Source: Nocardiopsis ganjiahuensis DSM 45031 | GTDB taxonomy: Bacteria; Actinomycetota; Actinomycetes; Streptosporangiales; Streptosporangiaceae | NCBI RefSeq assembly: GCF_000341085.1 | Contig: NZ_ANBA01000009.1 | Span: forward strand, 186,001-250,000 | Direction of reading: 5' to 3' | DNA: 64,000 nt | Shown: positions 36,129 to 45,077 of the stretch, piece by piece | Layout: each line of letters begins with the position of its first letter | Numbering within the stretch: position 1 is the stretch's first letter | Made by a program: the position numbers and the translations under genes | The notes under the pieces: generated by a model | Databases searched by the model: none | What the model was told of the DNA's origin: nothing | What the model saw: the letters and a program-made list of their open reading frames with translations, nothing else

Positions 36129-37919
36129 GTGCCCGGCTGGATTGAAGACTACGCAATGATCGGCGACATGCAGACTGCCGCGCTGGTCGGGCGCGACGGT
36201 TCCATCGACTGGGCGTGTCTTCCCGACTTCGACTCCTCGGCCTGCTTCGCCGCGATCCTCGGCGACGAGCAGAACGGCAGCTGGACCCTGCGCCCCGCCG
36301 ACGGCGAGCCCCGGGCCGACCGGCGCCACTACCGGGGCGAGACCCTCATCCTGGAACAGGAGTGGGACACCGGGACCGGGTCCGTCCGGGTCATCGACTT
36401 CATGCCGCCCCGCGGCGGAGCCCCGCACATCGTGCGGATCGTGGAAGGGCTCAGCGGCACGGTGAACATGAGCACCACCATGCGCATCCGGTTCGACTAC
36501 GGCCACGTCGTCCCGTGGATGCACCGCGCCGGCTCCGAACTGGTCGCCATCGCCGGACCCGAGGCGATCTGGCTGAGCACCCCCGTCCACCTCAAGGGCC
36601 ACAACTTCACCCACGACGCCACCTTCACCGTCACCGCGGGCCAGCGCATGCCGTTCGTGATGACCTGGCACCCCTCCCAGGCGGAGGAGTCCGACCACCT
36701 GGACGCCGAGAAGGCCCTCTCCCGCACCGAACGGTTCTGGGAGAAGTGGGTAGGCCAGTGCACCTACGACGGCCCCTACCGCGAGGCGGTCGTGCGCTCC
36801 CTCATCACGCTGAAGGGCCTCACCTACCGACCCACCGGCGGGATCGTGGCCGCCCCCACCACCTCCCTGCCCGAGGAGATCGGCGGGGTCCGCAACTGGG
36901 ACTACCGCTACTGCTGGCTGCGCGACGCCACCATCACCCTGGAGGCGCTGATCCGCTCCGGGTACAAGGACGAGGCCGTGGCCTGGCGCGAGTGGCTGGT
37001 CCGCGCCGTCGCCGGTGAACCCCAGCTGATGCAGATCATGTACGGCATCCGCGGCGAACGCCGCCTCACCGAGTGGGAGGCCGACTGGCTGCCGGGGTAC
37101 GAGGGATCGAGCCCGGTCCGGGTCGGCAACGCCGCGGTGGGCCAGTACCAGCTCGACGTGTACGGCGAGGTCATGGACGTGCTGCACCTGGCCCGGCGCT
37201 CGGACATCCGGGGCAGCGACTACCTGTGGGGGCTCCAGCGGTCGCTCGTGAACTACCTGGAATGGTGCTGGGACGAGCCCGACGAGGGCCTGTGGGAGGT
37301 GCGCGGCCCCCGGCAGCACTTCGTGCACTCCAAGGTGATGGCGTGGGTGGCCGCCGACCGCGCCGTGCGCAGCATCGAGGAGTTCGGCAAGGAGGGTCCC
37401 ATCGAGCGGTGGAGGGCCCTGCGCGACACCATCCACGCCGAGGTGTGCGAGTACGGCTACGACCCCCAGCGCAACACCTTCACCCAGTACTACGGCAGCA
37501 AGGAACTGGACGCCGCCCTGCTGCTCATCCCCGAGGTCGGCTTCCTCCCCTACGACGACCCGCGGGTGGTCGGCACCATCGAGGCGGTCCGTGAGGACCT
37601 GATGGTGGACGGGTTCGTGCTGCGCTACCGCACCGACCTGGAGAACTCCGCCGACCAGCTGCCCGGCGACGAGGGCGCCTTCCTGGCGTGCAGCTTCTGG
37701 ATGGCCAACGCCCTGCTCTCCATCGGCCGTCACGAGGAGGCCAGGGAGCTGTTCGAACGGCTGCTGTCACTGCGCAACGACGTCGGACTGCTCGCCGAGG
37801 AGTGGGACCCGCACGCGGGCAGGCAGGTCGGGAACTTCCCCCAGGCCTTCAGCCACGTGCCGCTGGTGACCACGGCGCTGAACCTGGCCGACCGCCAGGG
37901 CGGCTGGCGCGCGGAGTAA
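36129..37919 (+). CDS. Glycoside hydrolase family 15 protein (trehalase/glucoamylase-like)
   Basis: A 596-residue cytoplasmic enzyme, with the N-terminal beta-sandwich (PGWIEDYAMIGDMQTAALVGRDGSIDWACLPDFDS) typical of the actinobacterial GH15 trehalase group and the C-terminal alpha/alpha barrel. Barrel motifs include GGVRNWDYRYCWLRDATITLEAL, with the putative general acid region, and EEWDPHAGRQVGNFPQAFSHVPLV near the end. Substrate is trehalose or a related alpha-glucan. GTG 36129 is chosen because GGGGGTGA precedes it by five bases; GTG 36120 is the alternative. The gene ends at a strong shared terminator. Confidence 0.92.
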   Translation: MPGWIEDYAMIGDMQTAALVGRDGSIDWACLPDFDSSACFAAILGDEQNGSWTLRPADGEPRADRRHYRGETLILEQEWDTGTGSVRVIDFMPPRGGAPHIVRIVEGLSGTVNMSTTMRIRFDYGHVVPWMHRAGSELVAIAGPEAIWLSTPVHLKGHNFTHDATFTVTAGQRMPFVMTWHPSQAEESDHLDAEKALSRTERFWEKWVGQCTYDGPYREAVVRSLITLKGLTYRPTGGIVAAPTTSLPEEIGGVRNWDYRYCWLRDATITLEALIRSGYKDEAVAWREWLVRAVAGEPQLMQIMYGIRGERRLTEWEADWLPGYEGSSPVRVGNAAVGQYQLDVYGEVMDVLHLARRSDIRGSDYLWGLQRSLVNYLEWCWDEPDEGLWEVRGPRQHFVHSKVMAWVAADRAVRSIEEFGKEGPIERWRALRDTIHAEVCEYGYDPQRNTFTQYYGSKELDAALLLIPEVGFLPYDDPRVVGTIEAVREDLMVDGFVLRYRTDLENSADQLPGDEGAFLACSFWMANALLSIGRHEEARELFERLLSLRNDVGLLAEEWDPHAGRQVGNFPQAFSHVPLVTTALNLADRQGGWRAE

Positions 37920-37948
37920 CCCTCCCTCACAGCACCCCCACGAACCAC

Positions 37949-37980
37949 GAACGCCCCCGCGCCGGTGCGCGAGGGCGTTC
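37949..37980. terminator. Bidirectional terminator hairpin
   Basis: GAACGCCCCCGCGC pairs with GCGCGAGGGCGTTC (one mismatch) around CGGT, between the convergent GH15 and kinase genes. Confidence 0.8.
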
Positions 37981-38008
37981 GCCGTGTCCGGGGCCGGCGG
38001 GTCCCCGC

Positions 38009-40231
38009 TCAGTCCCCGCTCAGGGTCGGATCGGCCCAGACGGGATAGATGTCGCCTCCGCCCTCCGTCTCGATCTCCAGGCGCAGGCGGAGCACGTCGG
38101 TGACGTTCACCTCGATGTCAACCGTCTCCCCCAGCGTGAGTGTCTCCGTGGAAGCGGACTCACCATCGGTCCGGACCGTGAAGGTGACACTCTCACCGGA
38201 CTTGGAGTTGTCGTCCAACCCCAGGGTCGCAGTGAAGGTGTCCCAGGAACGGCTGAGGTCGTACTCGGCCCACTTCGCCGAACACGTACGGCAGTCACCG
38301 TCGGCTGCCAACAGCACCCGGTTGTAGACCTCGCCGTTGATCTCGGCGCGTTCGGGCTCCCAGATACCGTCACCGGTGTCGACCGGTTCCATCTCGGTGA
38401 GCAGGCGCTCCCCCGGCCCGAGGCCGTCTTCGGAGTTCTCGGACGGATCGGCCGAGGCATCGGACTCCGTCGGGCCCTCGCCCTCGGTGGCTTCGACGGG
38501 GGCAGGGGTCGGTGAGGGCTCGGGGGAGGCCCCGGCGTCGGCGAGCTCCACACCGTCGTCGGAGCCGGTGAGGGCGGGGACGACCCGGTCCATGACCACG
38601 TAGGTGCCCGCGGCGCCGAGGATCATGAACACGACCGCGAAGAGCGCCAGCCCCGCCACCAGGGGCTTGCGCGACTTGCGCTGGGGCGCGCCCGTGCTGA
38701 CGGTGGTGGGCGGCGGGGCGGCCTGGGACGCGGTGAAGGCTCCGGTGGCGTGGCGCGCGCCAGGGACGGGACCGCTGTGCATGGGCGCACCGGGCACCGG
38801 GCCGCCGGGCATGGGGGCGCCGGGCATGGGGGCGCCGGGCATGGGGGCGCCGGGCATGGGGGCGCTGAGCGGTGGGCCTCCGGGAGGCGGACCGCTGTAC
38901 GCGTTCGGGGGCGGACCCGCGAGGCGGTTCGGAGGCGGGCCCGCGGGCGGGCGCCCGGGTACGGGGCCACCGCGCGGCGGGGTGTTCCGGGGCGGGGTGT
39001 TCGGAGGCTGGGTATTCGAGGGCTGGGGCGCGGGCCGGGGAGGTTCCTCCGGGGCCGGAGGCTGCACGGTGGGTGCGCCCCGCATCCCGCCGACGGGACG
39101 CTTGGACATCTCCTCGACCGGGTTCTCGGGTTCCGGGGCGGGTTCCGGGATCTCGGGTTCCGGGCCCTCGGGCTCCGGAGCGGATTCCGGAGCGGGTTCG
39201 CCGACCGGGGGCGGCCCGGAGAAGCGCTCTCCCTGGGGCGGAGCGGGGCTCATCGCGGCGGCGGCCGCCAGGGCGTCATCCGGGCCGGAGGGTTCCGGTC
39301 CCACGGGTTCGGAGCTCGGGCCGGTCCAGGGCACCGAGGTCGCGAGGGAGCGCAGGGCCCGGACCCAGTCCGAGGACTCAGGGCGTTCCGAGGGCTCCGC
39401 GGAGAACATGCTCATGACGAGTTCGCGCTGTGCCTCCCCCGCCTGGGCCACCAGCGGCAGCGCACCCAGCCTCTCCCGCAGCTGTTCCGGGGCGGGCGGC
39501 GGGTCCTCACCGGTCAGGGCGAAGTACGCGATGGCACCGAAGGCGTACCGGTCGGTGGCGGGCGAGTACTCGCCGTTGAAGATCTCCGGGGCCGCGTACC
39601 CCGGTGTGAACCAGGGGCGCGCGGTCATGTGCCGGGCGGCGATCCGGCTCAGCCCGAAGTCCACCAGGGTGGCCTGACCCTCGTCGCTGATCATCACGTT
39701 GCCGGGCGACAGGTCCCCGTGCACCACCACCCGCTTGGACGGGGTGGCCCGCCCGGAGTGCAGCATGTCCAGCACCTGGGCGACCTGCTCGAGGTAGCGG
39801 AGCACTTCGCGCTGACCGCGCGGACCCTCCACCACGTTCTCGGCCCGCCAGTCGCGCAGGTCCAGACCCTCGACGTAGTTCATCACCAGGTACAGGGCCC
39901 GGTCGTCTCCCTCGGCCGTGCCCCCGGCAGGGTGCTCGGGAGCGCCTTCGAAGTGCTCGCGGACACCCACCACCCCGATCCGGTTGATGAAACGGAGGAG
40001 TTCGGCCTGCTCACCCCACTTCGCGCTGAGTTCGGCGAACTGCTCGTCGGTGGAGGTGACGTCGGAGTTGAGGACCTTCACCACGACGGGTTCGGTCTGT
40101 CCCGCCAGGCTCACCTCAGCCAGGTAGAGCGTGGCCTCCCCACCACGCCCCACGGATCGGACCAAGCGGTACTTGTCCGGCTGGGAGTCCGGACCAACGT
40201 AGAGATTCAGGCTCACGGCTCTGACACTCAT
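38009..40231 (-). CDS. Receptor-type serine/threonine protein kinase with NPCBM-like extracellular domain
   Basis: A 740-residue protein. The N-terminal kinase has the P-loop GRGGEATLYLA (28-38), Lys52, catalytic loop HGDLSPGNVM (171-180) and DFG (191-193). The catalytic loop reads HGD, not HRD, so activation-loop control may differ. A long Pro/Gly/Glu-rich linker carries tandem PMPGA units. A single membrane helix follows (about 520-545). The extracellular C terminus (about 640-740) reads YDLSRSWDTFTATLGLDDNS and VTFTVRTDGE, matching the NPCBM carbohydrate-binding fold. It probably senses cell-wall or sugar ligands. ATG 40231 is the only sensible start. Confidence 0.93.
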   Translation of the reverse strand: MSVRAVSLNLYVGPDSQPDKYRLVRSVGRGGEATLYLAEVSLAGQTEPVVVKVLNSDVTSTDEQFAELSAKWGEQAELLRFINRIGVVGVREHFEGAPEHPAGGTAEGDDRALYLVMNYVEGLDLRDWRAENVVEGPRGQREVLRYLEQVAQVLDMLHSGRATPSKRVVVHGDLSPGNVMISDEGQATLVDFGLSRIAARHMTARPWFTPGYAAPEIFNGEYSPATDRYAFGAIAYFALTGEDPPPAPEQLRERLGALPLVAQAGEAQRELVMSMFSAEPSERPESSDWVRALRSLATSVPWTGPSSEPVGPEPSGPDDALAAAAAMSPAPPQGERFSGPPPVGEPAPESAPEPEGPEPEIPEPAPEPENPVEEMSKRPVGGMRGAPTVQPPAPEEPPRPAPQPSNTQPPNTPPRNTPPRGGPVPGRPPAGPPPNRLAGPPPNAYSGPPPGGPPLSAPMPGAPMPGAPMPGAPMPGGPVPGAPMHSGPVPGARHATGAFTASQAAPPPTTVSTGAPQRKSRKPLVAGLALFAVVFMILGAAGTYVVMDRVVPALTGSDDGVELADAGASPEPSPTPAPVEATEGEGPTESDASADPSENSEDGLGPGERLLTEMEPVDTGDGIWEPERAEINGEVYNRVLLAADGDCRTCSAKWAEYDLSRSWDTFTATLGLDDNSKSGESVTFTVRTDGESASTETLTLGETVDIEVNVTDVLRLRLEIETEGGGDIYPVWADPTLSGD
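38807..38866 (-). repeat. Four tandem 15-base units in the kinase linker
   Basis: GGGCATGGGGGCGCC is repeated four times head to tail (38807-38821, 38822-38836, 38837-38851, 38852-38866; the last ends in T). On the coding strand it encodes Pro-Met-Pro-Gly-Ala pentapeptides. Exact repetition suggests slippage and length variation between strains. Confidence 0.9.
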
Positions 40232-40311
40232 TCCACACGGGGGCTCGGGGGGTTCAGGGTGCCTGTGGCACAGGGAACACAGTAACCGCAGCGGCTGTAC
40301 TCCGGCGCCCT

Positions 40312-40485
40312 GTGCAGGCCGAGGGGAAGGCCGCCTACCTGGGCCACTCCGGCCGCCCGGAGGCGGCTGTCCGCCACTACGAGGCGCTGCTGGCCCACCA
40401 CGTCCGCCTCCATGGAGAGAACGCCAATCGAACCCGCAGCATCCGCTCCCACCTGCACCGATGGCAGGCCCGCCTCAAACCCTGA
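40312..40485 (+). pseudogene. Remnant of a TPR-repeat protein C terminus
   Basis: The frame GTG 40312 to TGA 40485 (57 residues) reads AAYLGHSGRPEAAVRHYEAL followed by LAHHVRLHGENANRTRSIRS and ends at LKP. The pattern (LGxxGRPxxAVxxYxxLLxxxxxxxGxxxxxTxxxR) is that of kinesin-light-chain-type TPR units in large actinobacterial NB-ARC/TPR regulators. Only the last one or two units remain; the frame upstream is open to 40225 but has no TPR sequence and no start with a ribosome binding site. I read it as the stump of a deleted gene. Confidence 0.45.
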
Positions 40486-40542
40486 GCGGTCAGACGCCCG
40501 AAGGGGACTTGGTTGTCGCTGTCTGGCGCTAGTGTTCTGGCC

Positions 40543-41217
40543 ATGTCGAACAGGGACCTGAACGAGATCATGGACAGCGGCTGGGCGAAGGCGTTGGAGC
40601 CGGTCGCCCCGCAGATCGCCGCTATGGGTGACTTCCTCCGCCAGGAGGTCGCCGAAGGACGCACCTACCTGCCCGCGGGGGACCACGTCCTGCGCGCCTT
40701 CCAGCAGCCCTTCGACGACGTGCGTGTGCTCATCGTGGGCCAGGACCCCTACCCGACCCCCGGCAACGCCGTCGGGCTGAGCTTCTCGGTGGCTCCGGGC
40801 GTTCGGCTGCCCGCGAGCCTGCGCAACATCTTCAAGGAGATGAGCGAGGACATCGATGCCCCGATGCCCTCCAACGGCGACCTCACGCCGTGGACGGATC
40901 AGGGTGTGCTGCTGCTCAACAGGGTGCTGACGGTGGCCCCGGGCAACGCCGGTTCGCACCGGGGCAAGGGCTGGGAGGCCGTCACCGAACAGGCCATCCG
41001 GGCGCTGGCCGAGCGCGACCAGCCGCTCGTCGCCATCCTGTGGGGCCGCGACGCCCGCAACCTGCGGCCGATGATGCCGGGCATCCCGTGCGTGGAGTCC
41101 GCGCACCCGAGCCCGCTCTCGGCCCGCAACGGGTTCTTCGGCTCGAAGCCGTTCAGCAGGACCAACGAGATGCTGCGGGAGCAGGGCGCCGAACCGGTGA
41201 ACTGGCAGCTGCCGTAG
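40543..41217 (+). CDS. ung: Uracil-DNA glycosylase (family 1)
   Basis: Ung removes uracil from DNA as the first step of base-excision repair. The 224-residue protein carries the water-activating motif [18 protein letters not shown], the uracil-contact region [23 protein letters not shown], and the DNA-intercalation loop [23 protein letters not shown] with catalytic His. The PTPG variant after GQDPY is normal for actinobacteria, including M. tuberculosis Ung. ATG 40543 is the likely start although no strong ribosome binding site precedes it. It stands between the TPR remnant and the first NACHT gene. Confidence 0.95.
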   Translation: MSNRDLNEIMDSGWAKALEPVAPQIAAMGDFLRQEVAEGRTYLPAGDHVLRAFQQPFDDVRVLIVGQDPYPTPGNAVGLSFSVAPGVRLPASLRNIFKEMSEDIDAPMPSNGDLTPWTDQGVLLLNRVLTVAPGNAGSHRGKGWEAVTEQAIRALAERDQPLVAILWGRDARNLRPMMPGIPCVESAHPSPLSARNGFFGSKPFSRTNEMLREQGAEPVNWQLP

Positions 41218-41323
41218 GACATCTCAACCCCCACAACCCCTTCTGACGTGCGGACTCGGCATCTCCCCCGGTGCCGGGTCCGATCGCGTTTCCGCCCCCC
41301 GACGTGGAAGAGGCCCTGACCCG

Positions 41324-44300
41324 ATGGCGAAACGGCTCACCTACAGCGACGCCCTGAAGATCCTCGGCAAGAACGACTCCGAAGTCCTGGACCTCGCGGA
41401 GAAGGTGGCCGACGGCGGATTGGGGCTGGTGGGAGTACCCGACGTGTTCGGGGTCCGGGGTGCTTTGGTGAACAAGGGCCGCAAGGCCCTGGAAGGGCTC
41501 GGCGGCAAACTCCGGGGCGAGAGCCGGCTGTCGAGGACGGAGAAGATCGAGGCGGCCTACAAGATCCTGGTGATCACGACCTTCTTCGAAGCGGTCGAGG
41601 AGTCACTGAAGGAGGTGGAGGCGCCCTTCACCCTGGCGGACCTGGAGATCACCGCCGACGAGCAGTTCTCGATCTTCGGCAAGGAACTGGATTCCGTCGG
41701 CCAGCTCTCGCCCACCCTCAGGTTGAACGTTCCCGCGGATTCCCTGGGAACGCATGACGAGACCCCCTTCTTCGTCCTGACCGACACCTTCGTCGAGTTC
41801 GTGCTGGGGCTGGCAGTCGCGGAGCGGCACGGTCTCACCCCGCAGAAGTACACGGTCCTGGGCAAGCTCTACGACCTCGTCCCCTCACTCGCCCGCCGAG
41901 GGCTCGACGACGCCCTGCTGCGGCTGGGCTCGGAGATGCCCGAGTTCGGGCTGTGGATGCACGTACAGGAACACACGAGGACGCGGCAGGAGATCGGTAC
42001 CGGCCTGGCCGGGCTGCACAAGGAACTGTCGAAGCTCGGCTCGGGCCGCGCGGTCACCCGTCGCAGGCAGGAGCTCGCCGCCTCCTATCAGGCGGTTCTG
42101 AGCCGCCCGGTGCTGCGCTCGGACGACGTCCCGGCCGGGCTCACCCTGCCTTCCCTGCGTGATGCGTACATACCCCCACGCGGGCGGATCGCCTACGTCG
42201 ACGGTTCCCACGACCTCCCCTCAAGGGACGACTGGTGGGAACCACGGCAGGTCCAGAACGATCTCCAGCCGTTCGTCGCGTCCCTCCTCACCCACCCTGT
42301 GGCCACTCAGAGGCCCGTGGTCGTCCTCGGACATCCGGGCGCGGGCAAGTCCAAGTTCACCGAGATGCTCGCTGCCCAGTTGCCTGCGGAGGACTTCCTT
42401 CCCATCCGGGTGGAACTGCGGGCGGTCAGCCCCAACGCCCCGCTCCACGCCCAGATCGAGGAAGGCCTCGCCGCCGACCTGCACACCTCCATGTCCTGGC
42501 GTGAGCTGTCCGACGAATCCGACGGGGCCCTGCCGGTGATCATCCTGGACGGTTTCGACGAACTCCTCCAGGCCACCGGAGTGGATCGCTCCGACTACCT
42601 GGAACGGGTTCAGGAGTTCCAGGAGAAGCAGGAGAACATGGGTCAGCCGGTGGCGGTGATCGTCACCAGCCGAACCCTGGTGGCGGGACGGACCCGGTTC
42701 CCTTTGGGAACGACGGTCATCCGGTTGGAGCCCTTCGACGATGGCCAGATCGAACAGATGCTCCGGGTCTGGAACCGGGCCAACACCAGCGCGTTCAGTT
42801 CCTCCGGACTGAGCCCGCTCACTCCGGAGGCGGTGATCCGATACCGGGATCTCGCCGAACAGCCGCTGCTCCTCCTCATGCTGCTGATCTACGACGCCCA
42901 CGCCAACGCTCTGCTCAAGGCATCCGACACCCTGTCGCACGGGGATCTGTACGAGCGCTTGCTGACGATGTTCGCCCGTCGTGAGGTCGACAAACACCGG
43001 CCCAACCTCGGTGGACGGGATCTGGACCGGGCGATCGAGGACGAACTGCGCCGCCTGGAGGTGGCCGCCATGGCGATGTTCGCCCGGGGGCGTCAGAGCG
43101 TGCGCGCCGAGGAGCTGGACCTTGATCTGGCCGTCCTGATGCCCGAAGCGGCCGAGACCCCGAACCAACCCGACCTGCACGGCCAGATCGCTCCGGCGCA
43201 CCAGGTACTGGGCCGGTTCTTCTTCGTACATGAAGCCCGTTCCAAGACCGCGGAGGGCACCAACAGCGCCTTCGAGTTCCTGCACGCCACCTTCGGCGAG
43301 TACCTGGTGGCCCGCATGGTGGTCGCGGCTCTGGAAGAACTGGTCGACGACCGAGCCCGGGTGTCCCGACGCCGGAGCCGGGCTCTGCACCTGGACGACG
43401 GTGAGCTGTACGCCCTGGCGTCCTTCGCCGCCTACGCCGGCCGGGACAAGGTGGTGGCCTTCCTGGAGGAGCTGTTGGAACGGCGGCTGGCAGAGGAGCC
43501 CGGGCTGCGCGAGGAGTTCTGGGAGCTCCTGTTGGAGCTCTTCCAGGAGGCGCCCTTCCCCGCGTCGAACCGCTCCTTCGCCGAGTACGAGCCGGTGCGG
43601 CTACCCGTCACCTCGCGAGAGGCCCGGTACACCGCGAACCTGATCACTCTCTTGGTGTTGGTGAGCGAGGAGCCCGTCCCGCTGGAGAGCATGTACCCCG
43701 ACACCGGTGACCCCTGGCACGGGTGGCGGCGGACGGTGTCGCTGTGGCGGGCGCTGTCCGCCACCCAGTGGTTCGGGATCATCGACTTCATGCGGATGCG
43801 TCACATCGGCTACTGGAAGGGCGAACAGCCCTACAGCGTGCTCAGCCGCGACCGAGGCGAACCGGTCAACGTCGGTGAGTGCGTGGGCTTCGAACTGCGC
43901 GCGGACTCCCCCGGCGATCCCGCCACCCTCAACCCCTATGAGGTGGAGGTCCCCTACGGGACGGTGGTCTCCCGCCTGCTCAGGTCCACCTCTATGCGCG
44001 CCAACGGGACCGCCTCCCGGCTGGCTCTCCTCCTCACCCCGTACCTGCAGTACGTCTCCGACGACCTGGGCACCTGGTACTCGGACGACGACCAGAAGTC
44101 GTGGGTGGAGACCCACGAGGTACTGCGACTGAGGCTGGAAGCGGTCGACCAGCTCCCCGCCGAGCTGGCCGCCGACCGACTGAGCAGCTACTCACGGCTC
44201 CTGGCACGTACCGAACCGGACCAGGTGGTGATCACCGTCCTGCGCCAGGCCCTGGAGGATCTGCGGTCCTGGCCACCGCACCTGGGTCCGCATCCGCGGT

Positions 44301-44533
44301 TGAAGCTGGCCACGATGGTTCAGACCGTGCTCCGGGACACGCGTAGAAACCGAGACACTCCGCAGGTGGTGTGGGACTCCTTCCAGCGGCTCAGGAGCGA
44401 GCTCCTACCGCTCCTCGACGATGAAGGTCCCGACGTCTCCTGGCCCCAGCCCCGACCTTCACCCACCGACCCCACGAACCCCTTCCAGCCGGGTTGGCTT
44501 TCCGGAGCCCCTGGGGGATCCGCCGGCCCCTGA
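41324..44533 (+). CDS. NACHT-domain NLR-like ATPase, paralogue 1
   Basis: A 1069-residue STAND-type NTPase. Residues 1-135 form a helical N-terminal domain beginning MAKRLTYSDALKILGKNDSE, which I believe is a NACHT N-terminal helical (NNH7-like) domain. The NACHT core has Walker A GHPGAGKS (about 336-343), Walker B IILDGFDELL (about 406-415), sensor region VAVIVTSRTL and the winged-helix motif FEFLHATFGEYLVARMVV. The C-terminal 350 residues are helical and of unknown role, probably a sensor. Bacterial NACHT proteins include anti-phage systems. ATG 41324 is supported by a leader (GAAGAGG) shared with paralogue 2. Confidence 0.9.
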   Translation: MAKRLTYSDALKILGKNDSEVLDLAEKVADGGLGLVGVPDVFGVRGALVNKGRKALEGLGGKLRGESRLSRTEKIEAAYKILVITTFFEAVEESLKEVEAPFTLADLEITADEQFSIFGKELDSVGQLSPTLRLNVPADSLGTHDETPFFVLTDTFVEFVLGLAVAERHGLTPQKYTVLGKLYDLVPSLARRGLDDALLRLGSEMPEFGLWMHVQEHTRTRQEIGTGLAGLHKELSKLGSGRAVTRRRQELAASYQAVLSRPVLRSDDVPAGLTLPSLRDAYIPPRGRIAYVDGSHDLPSRDDWWEPRQVQNDLQPFVASLLTHPVATQRPVVVLGHPGAGKSKFTEMLAAQLPAEDFLPIRVELRAVSPNAPLHAQIEEGLAADLHTSMSWRELSDESDGALPVIILDGFDELLQATGVDRSDYLERVQEFQEKQENMGQPVAVIVTSRTLVAGRTRFPLGTTVIRLEPFDDGQIEQMLRVWNRANTSAFSSSGLSPLTPEAVIRYRDLAEQPLLLLMLLIYDAHANALLKASDTLSHGDLYERLLTMFARREVDKHRPNLGGRDLDRAIEDELRRLEVAAMAMFARGRQSVRAEELDLDLAVLMPEAAETPNQPDLHGQIAPAHQVLGRFFFVHEARSKTAEGTNSAFEFLHATFGEYLVARMVVAALEELVDDRARVSRRRSRALHLDDGELYALASFAAYAGRDKVVAFLEELLERRLAEEPGLREEFWELLLELFQEAPFPASNRSFAEYEPVRLPVTSREARYTANLITLLVLVSEEPVPLESMYPDTGDPWHGWRRTVSLWRALSATQWFGIIDFMRMRHIGYWKGEQPYSVLSRDRGEPVNVGECVGFELRADSPGDPATLNPYEVEVPYGTVVSRLLRSTSMRANGTASRLALLLTPYLQYVSDDLGTWYSDDDQKSWVETHEVLRLRLEAVDQLPAELAADRLSSYSRLLARTEPDQVVITVLRQALEDLRSWPPHLGPHPRLKLATMVQTVLRDTRRNRDTPQVVWDSFQRLRSELLPLLDDEGPDVSWPQPRPSPTDPTNPFQPGWLSGAPGGSAGP

Positions 44534-44649
44534 AGTTCCAAGAGAATCCGTCGGCCTCCGAAGGTAAGCGCTCGAAAAGAAATCCCGAGGGGACGGGCTT
44601 CGGGGGCGCCCGCTGGGATCAGCTGCTGCGGGGAGGCAGCTGCTCCTCC

Positions 44650-44703
44650 GCTCGGCGGTCAACGCTTCTCGTGTCGCGGCTGGTCAAGCGTTCCAGCGGA
44701 ACT
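44650..44703. repeat. 54-base direct repeat, copy 1
   Basis: Copy 1 begins GCTCGGCGGTCAACG and ends CCAGCGGAACT. It differs from copy 2 at four positions. Inside it, AACGCTT and AAGCGTT form the arms of a hairpin across 18 bases reading CTCGTGTCGCGGCTGGTC. Confidence 0.85.
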
Positions 44704-44904
44704 ACTGCGGCGAGGGAGGGTGGTGGGCTGGGGCCGGTGTCCAACGCCCCTCGTGTCGCGGCGGTGGAGGTTGCCTGCGAAAAGCGGCAGCGAGGGAGGC
44801 GCTCTCCCGGCTCGGCGGTGAACGTTTCTCGTGTCGCGGCTGGTCAAGCGTTCCGGCGGAACTGCGGGGCGGGGGGTCGGGGCGGTGGGTGCGTTCGTGT
44901 TCAT
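44659..44904 (-). CDS. Possible short ORF downstream of the HNH gene
   Basis: On the minus strand an 81-codon frame opens at ATG 44904, six bases after AGGAGG, and a longer version opens at GTG 44943 behind a duplicated AAAGGAG. It lies 134 bases downstream of the HNH stop on the same strand, so it could be the last cistron of that transcript. The product is Arg/Pro/Thr-rich (MNTNAPTAPTPRPAVPP) without a recognisable fold, and it overlaps both direct repeats. The twin ribosome binding sites are the only real support; it may be a decayed gene or a leader peptide. Confidence 0.25.
   Translation of the reverse strand: MNTNAPTAPTPRPAVPPERLTSRDTRNVHRRAGRAPPSLPLFAGNLHRRDTRGVGHRPQPTTLPRRSSSAGTLDQPRHEKR
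44810..44863. repeat. 54-base direct repeat, copy 2
   Basis: Copy 2 begins GCTCGGCGGTGAACG and ends CCGGCGGAACT, 160 bases from copy 1. The left hairpin arm is AACGTTT in place of AACGCTT; the change keeps pairing with AAGCGTT through a G-U wobble. Confidence 0.85.
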
Positions 44905-45077
44905 GGTTGGCCTCCTTTCTCTGATGTGTGCAGTGGTGGTCACGATCGGTCTCCTTTCTCTGCGATCCGGGTTCTAAGGGCAGCGAGGGGTGGGGACCCG
45001 GGGGCATGGGGTCTGGGTTCCGGGTTTTGGGCGTGCGGGGGTAGAGGGCTGGCCCCTGCTGCTGTGGGGTGCGCGGG

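Larger units (their letters stand above)
44534..45077. other. Repeat-bearing gap between NACHT gene 1 and the HNH gene
   Basis: 544 bases between two convergent stop codons. It contains two 54-base direct repeats with internal inverted arms, a degenerate third copy around 44738-44770, and two copies of CTCCTTTCTCTG (44912-44923 and 44951-44962), which on the minus strand read as ribosome binding sites in front of ATG 44904 and GTG 44943. No clear terminator. The region has a different, G-rich texture from its flanks. Confidence 0.6.

Noticed and set aside
44738..44770. Third 54-base repeat copy between the two direct repeats
   Set aside because: Only the CTCGTGTCGCGG core and a few flanking bases match, so it is mentioned as a degenerate copy and not annotated.
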